Origin: Dermatophagoides farinae | Lineage: Eukaryota > Arthropoda > Arachnida > Sarcoptiformes > Pyroglyphidae | Length of the DNA stretch: 64,000 nucleotides | Direction: 5' to 3' | NCBI RefSeq assembly: GCF_024713945.1 | Contig: NW_027461522.1 | Location: 218,698-282,697, forward strand | Shown here: positions 30,561 through 39,259 of the stretch, piece by piece | Layout: the number at the start of each line of letters is the position of its first letter | Position numbering within the stretch: the stretch's first letter is position 1 | Program-made: the position numbers and the translations under genes | The notes under the pieces: model-generated | What the model saw: the letters and a program-made list of their open reading frames with translations, nothing else | Databases searched by the model: none | Told to the model about the DNA's origin: nothing

Positions 30561-31844
30561 TTATAATTTAAAATCGACGTTAAAGTAATGACGATAGTGT
30601 GCATATTTATTACGCAGATTTTTTATTACCGTCTTATAAATATTAAGTTTAAATTTGTCTAACGTTCGAATGGTATTTAATTTTCTCCAAAGGAGTTGAA
30701 TGAAATTAACATCGATCTGATCATTATTTTCTTCTTGATTAAAGATATTAAATTCTGACTGGTTGACATATTTTTTGGAAAAATAAACTTTTTCATTATT
30801 AAAACAAAGATTATCAAAATTTGATTTCGGACCGAAATCCGATCTGACCAATAATCCATTTATCAATATAGTGGTTTGTCTTAATATTAGTTTCAAAAAT
30901 TTGAAATTTTCAACGTCAATAATTGCCAAAAAGTTGTTTACTTCATGGTCAAATTCAAATAAAATATTTCCAGTCTGCAAATTAGTTAGAAATTGTTTCG
31001 AAAAACTCTTCTGAATAATACTAGATATTTTATTAGATTTTTTATTGACTAGCGCATATAATTCGTAATATTTTTGCGATAATTCATATATCAATCTAAT
31101 ATATTCTGTATACGTAGCATTCGGATTAACGAAATAAGATAAAATATGCATGAAATCGTTAAAATGAGAACTTACAAAGAAAGATATTAAGATTTCTAAC
31201 TTGTTTTGTTTTATTTTGTATGATTTTTTAGTATATCTTCTTAGCAAAATATATCTGATACATTTTAATGATGGTAGAAAACATTTGAAATGAAAATTTA
31301 TACTGTTTCTAAAAAAATTTACTCGTAAATGTTCGTAAAAAACCTTAGATAAATGCAGTATATATGCTGTTTGAATATTGAGTTCGTTCTTTGAGTAAAT
31401 ATTAGTAATTACAAGACGTTCATCTAATAAACAGAAATAAACTATTTCTGAAATGAAATGTATTTGAGATTTAAGTTCAAAACTAGCAGATTTATAGTAA
31501 TGTAAAAAGCTTTTAAGTAAGTAATACTTCTCCAAATTTAATGATTCTAAAACTAAAAAATAATAAGGACAAGTATAATTTTTTGACATTTTTGTTTGAG
31601 TTTGTTTAAATATAATTTTTTTGTCATTTATAGAGTTTATCCAGCAATTTAACAAATAATCTGAAACTTCTGTCGAACATTGAATAATAAAATCGTGGTT
31701 GGCCTTACAACAATTAGTTAAAAGAAGATTTCGGAATTTATGATGATATTTTTTTCCTATTTTTTTGATAATAATAACTTGTTCAATTGGAGTTAAGAAA
31801 GCTAACGTGAGGTATAAAATATTTATTTGATTCTTTTCTGACAT
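30561..31844 (-). CDS. Hypothetical helical protein
   Basis: A 427-residue protein rich in Leu, Ile, Phe, Tyr, Asn and Lys, helical throughout, with no signal peptide or clear membrane segment. The C-terminal piece WRKLNTIRTLDKFKLNIYKT is amphipathic. No family recognised. Codon use is more AT-biased than in the housekeeping genes. This gene starts a run of lineage-specific genes (30.5-39 kb). Confidence 0.7.
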   Translation of the reverse strand: MSEKNQINILYLTLAFLTPIEQVIIIKKIGKKYHHKFRNLLLTNCCKANHDFIIQCSTEVSDYLLNCWINSINDKKIIFKQTQTKMSKNYTCPYYFLVLESLNLEKYYLLKSFLHYYKSASFELKSQIHFISEIVYFCLLDERLVITNIYSKNELNIQTAYILHLSKVFYEHLRVNFFRNSINFHFKCFLPSLKCIRYILLRRYTKKSYKIKQNKLEILISFFVSSHFNDFMHILSYFVNPNATYTEYIRLIYELSQKYYELYALVNKKSNKISSIIQKSFSKQFLTNLQTGNILFEFDHEVNNFLAIIDVENFKFLKLILRQTTILINGLLVRSDFGPKSNFDNLCFNNEKVYFSKKYVNQSEFNIFNQEENNDQIDVNFIQLLWRKLNTIRTLDKFKLNIYKTVIKNLRNKYAHYRHYFNVDFKL

Positions 31845-32156
31845 GTAAAAATAATTGTGTCATCTCTAATGATGGAGAACTTCAAGTTATAAATTGTTAT
31901 TAGAAAAAAAATTAAGATATGGGAATATTCACATATGAAATGAATAAAACGTTTCGATTATTTTAATATAATAAAATTATATATACACATTTCCTAGGAA
32001 AACTAAAAAAATATTGATTTATTATAAAAAAATGTATACATTTTAGGTTTTATTGCGCACTTAATAATGTTGGAAAACCTAATCATGTGAGTTGTGTTTG
32101 TAGTTCATTAATTATTTCAATTAAATAAGAACCATAGCGAAAGTAACTTTTAAAAG
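31845..32156. promoter_or_regulatory. Divergent intergenic region
   Basis: 312 very AT-rich bases between two head-to-head starts, with long A runs around 31904-31913 and 32020-32031. No coding or RNA signal seen. Confidence 0.35.
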
Positions 32157-35100
32157 ATGAACACTATAATCGTATATTTAATCTTTCAGTCGTTTGCTTA
32201 TGATCTACTAGATTACGTTGTATCGGTTACAAAATCACGTTTAAACGAATCACCGAATTTTCCTACAAAAATATTAAAACTAGAAAACGATAATACCCAA
32301 AATCAATTTAATATTTGTTATAAATTACCAGAATATGCTATTAATGACGTACTTAGAAATTATTTTATAACGACTACAGATAAAGCATATTCAATTTATA
32401 AAAATAGAATTGATACATCTGAATCTCAATATTCGGATTCAGGAAAAAGTTATAATGAAACGTTTGGTACTGGTGAATATGTAAATAAAGACAATAAGTA
32501 TATATCAATGGACGAAGATATTAATCAAGCTAAAGATGCATACTTATTTGATACTAAACATGAAAATATCGACGGTATGACAAATCCAGTAGATTCAAGT
32601 GAAATAGCAAATAAAATAAAAAACTTAGAAAATGATTTGAGTTTTTTTGAATCAAATAAATATGGTGCGAATCATGTCGAGGGTACTACTGGCGTTTACA
32701 TTAATGAGTTAGAAAAATTAAATGATAATATAATAAATGAATCCAATATAAATTCAATAAAATCTAGAAAGAATTATGATAACTATGCGCATTATTATGA
32801 TCGTAATGAAACACTACCATTAGATCCACCTGTTAGCGTCGATTATGTAAATGTTAATGAATTTAATGTAAACACTATCAATATCGATAAACATGGGGGT
32901 AAATCAACTACGAACAAGGAAAATATTAACATAAATCTTGGAATTGTTGATTCAGAACTGAACCACGTAAAAAATGCTAATAATGTAGTTGAAAATATCT
33001 TGGAATCGAATTTAAATGTAAATAATCTTAATTCTAATATCAGATCTGTGAAGGAAGATTTAAATAAGCTTAGTAGCATGAATTTAAAAAAAACTACTGT
33101 TTCCATAGAAGATGAATATTTAGATCATTTAGATGCAATGCCAACTGTTAATGTTGATTATACTAATAATTTAGATCTTTTAAATCAACGAAAAAACATA
33201 AAAGGTAAAAATGTAACTAATAGCAAAGCAAATGAATATACTACTTTTTCGAAGACTCAGGTCAAACTACAATCAGCCAATTTACATTCTGTAGCTAATA
33301 ATTTAACTAAATCAAAATTGGTTGAAAGTATGCCAGAATCAATAATTAATGATGGCAAAGTTCGAACACATTCTAATAAAATAAAATCCATGTTTTATCA
33401 AATGAAATCGAATATGTTTAAGGATAAACTCAAAAACCTTACGATTTATCAGATAATATTATCGTATAAAAATAGTTTAGTTAATAAAGTGGTCCAAAGC
33501 TATTTAAACTTTGAAACAAAAATTCTTTTGATGCTCGCAGGTACTATTAACATTACTGTTTTAAACTTAAACAATTTTTTTCAACCCTATCAAACTAACA
33601 AACGATATATCAAATTAGAGGACTATCATTTTCATATTGGTATTCAATTATTTCTTAGAACAATGATCCCATTTGGTTTATTCCTCCTTATTTTCGAACT
33701 AGAATTTTTGTACAGAAAATTCACTTCGTATATGCTTGTGTACTCAAGACAACGAAAGAGTGTAAACTCAAATCGTTTCAATAAAGAAAACTTTGTTAAT
33801 AATGTAGTAAAGCATGACCATGTTAAACCGGATGTAAACGTAAATTCTTATTCAGTTAATAGAAATCCAACTATCAATAAAACGGTTAATATTCAATCGA
33901 ACAATATGTCCTTTGATTTAAAAAAAGATTTAGACGAAAGATTTTCGAAATTTTCTAATACTATTTTAGCTGAGCAAAATCATATGTTCAAACAGCTGTT
34001 GTTTAACTTGAATACTAAAAATGAAAAAAGAAACGATGACATTCCAAAATTATCGCAAAAGTTAATAGAACTTGAAGATAAATTAGATTATTTAATATCA
34101 AGCTCTTTTATAACAAATATGAGAAGGAATGTTGAGCATTATTCTATTCTTGAATCTGTGATAAAACAATTTGAAGTTATAGGAATAATATTAGATAAGT
34201 TTCAATGTAAATATCAGGCGAATGATTTATACGACCTTGCTTATGGACTGAGAGAATTTTCTGATACAATAAGGGCCAATAAAGTTTTTGATATATCATG
34301 CAAAACTATTGAAACATATCCTGGTATTGAAGACTACTATCTTGATTCTGCGAAGGAAATGATTGAAAACATGATTATCACAAGAAAAGTTCCATCCTGT
34401 GAGCTAAGAGTAAACAAGATTATTTTAGATGCTAAAAAAGAAAAAGATAAATTACCTGAAGATATCAATAAATGCCCCAACTGTGGAATAAAAAATATAA
34501 CTATAAATCCTAAAGTTCCACTTGAGCATGTTGATATTAGAAAGGATCTTTCTTTAAACCTTAATAAAAATAATTCTGAAAAGTCTTCTAATCAGGTAAT
34601 GCATCACGCACAGCCCAAGAAAGTAGTTGTAAATTCTGATCAAGAAAATAACAATGAATATGTGAAAAAACCCGCACCAACAATAAATAAAGAGAAAAGA
34701 GAAGTTGTTAATGATTTAGGTTTTAAAAATGATGAGATTGATTTATCAATTCCATGTAAGGAAAAAAAGGTTGCAGAGGATTTAACAAATGAGTCAAAAT
34801 GTTTTTCGGAAAATAATTGCAACTCCAGTTTATCTGATTCTTCATACCCGAAAAATACAGAGCAAATTATTAAACCTAATATTCCTCCACCACCAACATA
34901 TAATGATCTTTACAGAATCCCCTCGAATCCAAACCTTAATTGTTTCCCTCAAGGTCAGAGAATGCCACCACCTCCTCCATTTCCTGATCCTAAAAACCCT
35001 ACTAAACCTTTAAATCAACAAACGGAAAACTTTCCAAATAACAAAAATTCTGAACTCAATACTTCTACTCATTCACAAGGACTCGCATTCTACAAAATGT

Positions 35101-36530
35101 TATTGGTAAAAAACGCAGATAGTTTATCGACATCAAGAAAACAATCAACAGAATTTGTATCATCTCAACTTCAGCAACCACCAGCTAATATTGAGGTTAA
35201 AAATTTTGAACAACATGGGTCTAATAATGTAACTTCATCAATTCCTGAAAAAAAGCCTAAACCTGAACTTCGACAACAAAAAATCGATAATGATATTACG
35301 CAATATCAAGATTCATTTAACATCGAAATTGAACCAGTGATAAAAGCTGATAATGTAACCGAAATTAAAGAAAAAAAAGAAGTTATTAATGAATTAGGTT
35401 TTAAAAATGATGAGATTGATTTATCAATTCCATGTAAGGAAAAAAAGGTTGCAGAGGATTTAACAAATGAGTCAAAATGTTTTTCGGAAAATAATCGCAA
35501 CTCCAGTTTATCTGATTCTTCATACCCGAAAAATACAGAGCAAATCATTAAGCCTAATATTCCTCCACCACCAACATATAATGATCTGTACAGAATCCCC
35601 TCGAATCAAAATCTTAATTGTTTCCCTCAAGGTCAGAGAATGCCGCCACCACCACCACCTCCTCCACCATTCTTTGATTTCAATAACCATACTAAACCTA
35701 TAGGCCAACAAGCAAACAATAATTCAAATAGCACAAGTACTACACTTAATGATTCTGCTCATTCACAAGGATTATCATACTACACTCTTCCTTTAGCTAA
35801 AACCGCAGGTAGTTTATCGACATCAAGAAAACAATCAACAGAATTTGTATCGTCTCAACTTCAACAACCACCAGCTAATATTGAGGTTAAAAATTCTGAA
35901 CGACTTTGCTCTAATAATGTAAATTTATCAATCTCAGAAAAAAAACCTAAATTCGAATCCCAACAAAAAAGAAATGCTAATGATACTATGCAATATCAAG
36001 ATTCATTTAACATTGAGCTTGAATTAGATAATGAAGCTAAAAACGTACCCGAAATAGTTGAGCAGGAGCAGAACTTTAATACTTTTATTGAAGTTAGTCA
36101 AGCTAATCAATATCAATTCAATAATGTAAATCAGTCACTAGTCGAATCTGATAATAAGTTAGAAATGCAAGGTTCATATAAAAGCACTAGCGCTTATCCA
36201 GATGTTGGCATTAACAAACAAAATCCTCTTGAAAGTGTTAAACAACCCTTAGTAGAACCCGAAAACAAACCAAATATTAAATATCCGCAACTAACTACAA
36301 GTGGATTTAACAGTGTCAATGCTGTTAATCAATACCCTTTAAATTTGCCTAAGCCTCCGCCCATTCCATCCGTTAGTGAAAAACAAGAAAATAATTACAG
36401 TGATATATTGTCATTTGATAACTATGCTGCCAATTCTTATTTGTCAAATCCGAATACAGATTTTATGATGGAAATCGAACCTGATGTCTTAGATGAAATT
36501 TCTAACATTAAGGTTGTGGATATTCTTTAA
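32157..36530 (+). CDS. Large Asn-rich membrane protein with signal peptide, internal duplication and PPxY/poly-Pro motifs
   Basis: A 1457-residue protein. It opens with a signal-like segment (MNTIIVYLIFQSFAYDLLDY), followed by about 400 residues of Asn/Lys-rich low complexity. A hydrophobic pair follows (ILLMLAGTINITVLNL and FLRTMIPFGLFLLIFELEFL, about residues 455-525). Next is a charged helical region, then a CPNCG pair (about 778) that may bind zinc. The C-terminal third carries two tandem copies of a roughly 230-residue module. Each copy holds IPPPPTYNDLYRIP, which includes a PPxY WW-domain ligand, and a poly-proline run. The topology suggests a surface or endomembrane protein with a long cytoplasmic tail that recruits WW/SH3/profilin-type partners; that role is inference. 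No family recognised, and the frame is intact. Confidence 0.75.
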   Translation: MNTIIVYLIFQSFAYDLLDYVVSVTKSRLNESPNFPTKILKLENDNTQNQFNICYKLPEYAINDVLRNYFITTTDKAYSIYKNRIDTSESQYSDSGKSYNETFGTGEYVNKDNKYISMDEDINQAKDAYLFDTKHENIDGMTNPVDSSEIANKIKNLENDLSFFESNKYGANHVEGTTGVYINELEKLNDNIINESNINSIKSRKNYDNYAHYYDRNETLPLDPPVSVDYVNVNEFNVNTINIDKHGGKSTTNKENININLGIVDSELNHVKNANNVVENILESNLNVNNLNSNIRSVKEDLNKLSSMNLKKTTVSIEDEYLDHLDAMPTVNVDYTNNLDLLNQRKNIKGKNVTNSKANEYTTFSKTQVKLQSANLHSVANNLTKSKLVESMPESIINDGKVRTHSNKIKSMFYQMKSNMFKDKLKNLTIYQIILSYKNSLVNKVVQSYLNFETKILLMLAGTINITVLNLNNFFQPYQTNKRYIKLEDYHFHIGIQLFLRTMIPFGLFLLIFELEFLYRKFTSYMLVYSRQRKSVNSNRFNKENFVNNVVKHDHVKPDVNVNSYSVNRNPTINKTVNIQSNNMSFDLKKDLDERFSKFSNTILAEQNHMFKQLLFNLNTKNEKRNDDIPKLSQKLIELEDKLDYLISSSFITNMRRNVEHYSILESVIKQFEVIGIILDKFQCKYQANDLYDLAYGLREFSDTIRANKVFDISCKTIETYPGIEDYYLDSAKEMIENMIITRKVPSCELRVNKIILDAKKEKDKLPEDINKCPNCGIKNITINPKVPLEHVDIRKDLSLNLNKNNSEKSSNQVMHHAQPKKVVVNSDQENNNEYVKKPAPTINKEKREVVNDLGFKNDEIDLSIPCKEKKVAEDLTNESKCFSENNCNSSLSDSSYPKNTEQIIKPNIPPPPTYNDLYRIPSNPNLNCFPQGQRMPPPPPFPDPKNPTKPLNQQTENFPNNKNSELNTSTHSQGLAFYKMLLVKNADSLSTSRKQSTEFVSSQLQQPPANIEVKNFEQHGSNNVTSSIPEKKPKPELRQQKIDNDITQYQDSFNIEIEPVIKADNVTEIKEKKEVINELGFKNDEIDLSIPCKEKKVAEDLTNESKCFSENNRNSSLSDSSYPKNTEQIIKPNIPPPPTYNDLYRIPSNQNLNCFPQGQRMPPPPPPPPPFFDFNNHTKPIGQQANNNSNSTSTTLNDSAHSQGLSYYTLPLAKTAGSLSTSRKQSTEFVSSQLQQPPANIEVKNSERLCSNNVNLSISEKKPKFESQQKRNANDTMQYQDSFNIELELDNEAKNVPEIVEQEQNFNTFIEVSQANQYQFNNVNQSLVESDNKLEMQGSYKSTSAYPDVGINKQNPLESVKQPLVEPENKPNIKYPQLTTSGFNSVNAVNQYPLNLPKPPPIPSVSEKQENNYSDILSFDNYAANSYLSNPNTDFMMEIEPDVLDEISNIKVVDIL
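34690..36060 (+). repeat. Two-copy tandem duplication inside the 1457-residue gene
   Basis: Copy 1 (about 34690-35367) and copy 2 (about 35368-36060) share long near-identical DNA stretches. Examples are the segments starting at 34731 and 35409 (offset 678) and those starting at 35121 and 35811 (offset 690). The 12-base change in offset comes mainly from extra proline codons in copy 2. Other parts of the module are more diverged, so the duplication is fairly recent but not brand new. Confidence 0.9.
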
Positions 36531-36614
36531 TTTGTTTTGTAAAATATGTGTATAACTGTTTTGTATATTCTATATAAAAAATTGAATTTAAGTATAAATA
36601 GAAGTATTATAAAG

Positions 36615-37160
36615 TTAGATCATATTATGTTCATATTTTACTATAGGAATCCTAACCACTGGCAATTCATCAGATTTATAAGTATTTGAAGGATATCTAA
36701 CATTGGAGCTTCTGTATATTACTTTTTGATGAATTTCGGGGTCATGATATAGTTCGTCAATACCGTTAAGAATTTTTTCTTTTATTTCCTTTATCTTGGA
36801 TCTAATATTCAAATGCTCTACTGACTGCATAGAGTTTAATTCAATATTATTAGATAAATTATACAAATCTTCAGAGTCTATTATACTAGTATCATTGTTA
36901 TTACAGATACTGTTTTCAATCTCACTGAGTTTTTCTTCTGTAGACGAAACAGGATTAGAAATTGAAACAAAAGAAGTTGAGTTATTATCTGAAATATTTC
37001 TACTGTGAAATTTAGTTGTATCCGATGTATCTAACGGTTGTGAATCTGATAACATGGGGTCTTTTATAAGAGTTTCTTTATTTATAGCTTCCCCATTAGC
37101 CCATAAGCTAGAGTTTAAAAAATAAACACAAGCGACATATAATTTGGAGTTTCTTATCAT
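36615..37160 (-). CDS. Small hypothetical protein with hydrophobic N-terminus
   Basis: 181 residues from the ATG at 37160 (MIRNSKLYVACVYFLNSSLW), a possible signal peptide. The rest is Ser/Asn/Asp-rich and ends in a basic patch with VIYRSSNVRYPSNTYKS. The open frame extends to 37184 without an ATG. No family recognised. It converges on the 1457-residue gene. Confidence 0.55.
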   Translation of the reverse strand: MIRNSKLYVACVYFLNSSLWANGEAINKETLIKDPMLSDSQPLDTSDTTKFHSRNISDNNSTSFVSISNPVSSTEEKLSEIENSICNNNDTSIIDSEDLYNLSNNIELNSMQSVEHLNIRSKIKEIKEKILNGIDELYHDPEIHQKVIYRSSNVRYPSNTYKSDELPVVRIPIVKYEHNMI

Positions 37161-37288
37161 TCCTAAACCGAAAACAATAATCAAGCAGTAAACTTTGAAT
37201 TAAACTCACACTTTGTGTGTACTAGTATTATAATATATTAATCTAGATTATAAGTTTGTATCGATAAAAAATATTTTTTGTAATTAAC

Positions 37289-37789
37289 TTATATTAGTCT
37301 ATATATGTCAGAAAGTGTAGAATTAATTAAGACACTTGGAGATTCAATAGAACTAATAAAAGCAGTCTTGAACTTCTCGACAATCGACTCAGAAAAACTT
37401 GGTTTGTTCAAAAAGCTATGGTTTTTCACAGATAGTGAATTGCTTGATTTAGATCGATCGTGGGTATTAGTAGCAAAATCTTGATTTCTATTTCTGCTTG
37501 GGCTGTAATCTTTTGAATCCGTCAATTCACTCTCGTTGGCTATAGAGCTATCCTCTTCACTTAGACCTCTGTCTTTGACATTGGCTTTTCCAAAATTTAC
37601 TTTAACTTCTGTACGATTGTTATTTCGCGTTCTAGGCGAGTTTTTTTTTTTTGATTGTACAAAATCCTGTTTGCGAAAACTTTTATTTATACTCGAGTTG
37701 TCATGAAACTTTGTTACTTTTTTTATAGTAGACAAGTTATCATCTTTAGCTTTTTTTTGTTTTTTTTCAGTTTTTCGCGTAAGAACCAT
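37289..37789 (-). CDS. Small basic hypothetical protein
   Basis: 166 residues, lysine- and serine-rich and probably disordered for residues 1-125 (TRKTEKKQKKAKDD, KKKNSPRTRNNNR). A short amphipathic C-terminal helix follows (SESIVEKFKTAFISSIES). The N-terminal basic runs look like nuclear localisation signals. No family recognised. Confidence 0.5.
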   Translation of the reverse strand: MVLTRKTEKKQKKAKDDNLSTIKKVTKFHDNSSINKSFRKQDFVQSKKKNSPRTRNNNRTEVKVNFGKANVKDRGLSEEDSSIANESELTDSKDYSPSRNRNQDFATNTHDRSKSSNSLSVKNHSFLNKPSFSESIVEKFKTAFISSIESPSVLINSTLSDIYRLI

Positions 37790-37892
37790 GTTTGCGTTTT
37801 TTTCACCAAAGGAAATTTTTTCAAATTTTTATTCAAGGCTTGTTTGCGAATCGCATTTTGTTTGTGAAAGTTTGGTGCACGGTTTTAAACAA

Positions 37893-38972
37893 TCAGTTCG
37901 TGAATTTAATAAGATAACTTTTTTGAAACACCATATCGATAATGAATAGTTTGCTTTGTGCGAAAATCAAATGTAACATAAAGACTATATAGATTTTGGC
38001 GTTGAAATCTTCAGATCGGAAGTATATCACGTCTTTCACATTGTCTACGATATACGCATTTTTGAAACGTAGTTTTTGTTTTGAATAATGAAACTGTTTG
38101 ATTGTCAATACACTTTCAACTCTTTTTAGCGAAAACAAATATTTTCCTTGCGTTATTAGGTAGCTAGAAGTTATAGGATTAAGCATCATTCTATTGACAT
38201 TGTTTAGGGTATTCAAAACTGATGTACGTAGGTTTTCCTTAGATAGTATGCGATTTTCTTTGCTAATATTGTATGATTGTATTGGAATTGTAGTGTGAAC
38301 TTGAGAAACTAGATTAAATGCGTGAATAAATCCTTTGTTATAAATAGATGTTTCATAAAAAAATACCGCCTGACTAGATAGTGTACTTTGTAAGGGGTTT
38401 GCACAAGGCGAAAAGGCTGAGACTATTTTATGATTATTATGAAATGTAATGAAATTACAATCTATTTTTTGGAAAGGACAGTTAGGTAAAACCCATTCGT
38501 TTTGTAGTTCATATTGCTTTAAAATTTCTTTGAGACGCGGTTTGTATTCAGCCTCTAGTTCATTGATGGCGAATAAGTTTAGAATGTTGCATTGTTCATC
38601 AGTTAATTGGTGTGTTTGCACTGCAAATACACCGAAATTATTTACATAAACCAATTTTTTATTTACTGTTTTTTTGAAGTTAAAATCAGGCCCGATACTA
38701 CTCCAACGATTATTCTCTAAAGCAAAAAATGTCGAACTCTCATCTAGTTTTCTTCCGTGATTTGCTGTCAGCTCTACCGAGTTAGATTCGTGGACATTTA
38801 CAGCTGTGAATTTGGGATCAACGCAAAACTTGTGGGAAGTAAAGTAGTCCAAGTGGCTGTGTTTATTATATCTATCCGTGTCATTCAACTGATCATCTCT
38901 TATTATGTCGATCAAAAGAATTAACGAAATGCCTAATACTAAAAATCTTGCAAGTCTGGAATTTTCGCGCAT
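37893..38972 (-). CDS. Hypothetical signal-anchored protein
   Basis: 359 residues with an N-terminal membrane anchor (FLVLGISLILLIDII, residues 10-24) and probably a second hydrophobic segment near the end (IYIVFMLHLIFAQSKLFII). Four cysteines in the middle (FCVDPK, EQCNIL, PNCPFQKIDC) fit a lumenal disulphide-bonded domain. I recognise no family. The short 5' spacer (38973-39101) also precedes the tRNA on the other strand. Confidence 0.6.
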   Translation of the reverse strand: MRENSRLARFLVLGISLILLIDIIRDDQLNDTDRYNKHSHLDYFTSHKFCVDPKFTAVNVHESNSVELTANHGRKLDESSTFFALENNRWSSIGPDFNFKKTVNKKLVYVNNFGVFAVQTHQLTDEQCNILNLFAINELEAEYKPRLKEILKQYELQNEWVLPNCPFQKIDCNFITFHNNHKIVSAFSPCANPLQSTLSSQAVFFYETSIYNKGFIHAFNLVSQVHTTIPIQSYNISKENRILSKENLRTSVLNTLNNVNRMMLNPITSSYLITQGKYLFSLKRVESVLTIKQFHYSKQKLRFKNAYIVDNVKDVIYFRSEDFNAKIYIVFMLHLIFAQSKLFIIDMVFQKSYLIKFTN

Positions 38973-39101
38973 CGAGCATTTTGAAAGTTGTTTATTTTAT
39001 TTTTTGGACCAATTGTAAAACTTATGTATAAAAATAATACACTTAGACGATAATACACAAAGAAAAGTTTCCGTATAAGAAAATGAAATGTTATAGTTTT
39101 C

Positions 39102-39173
39102 AGCATCATAGCTCAGTGGTAGAGTGTTGGGCCCATAACCCAAAGGTCCTTCGATCGAAACGAAGTGGTGCTA
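39102..39173 (+). tRNA. Initiator tRNA-Met (CAT)
   Basis: 72 bases folding into a full cloverleaf. The acceptor stem AGCATCA pairs with TGGTGCT, including G-U wobbles. The D arm is TAGCTCAGTGGTAGAG. The anticodon arm is TTGGG-CCCATAA-CCCAA with anticodon CAT, and the T arm contains GATCGAAAC. Eukaryotic initiator hallmarks are present: A1-U72, three G-C pairs beside the loop (GGG/CCC), C at position 33, and A rather than T at the start of the T loop. No intron. Confidence 0.95.
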
Positions 39174-39177
39174 CTTA

Positions 39178-39194
39178 TTTTATTTTTATTTTTT
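39178..39194 (+). terminator. RNA polymerase III oligo-T terminator
   Basis: Runs of four, five and six T's begin five bases after the tRNA, as expected for Pol III termination. Confidence 0.75.
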
Positions 39195-39259
39195 AAATGT
39201 TAGGTCTTGAATATTTGGAGAGATGCTGTTTAACCTTTTGAAGATGAATTCTTGTATTT

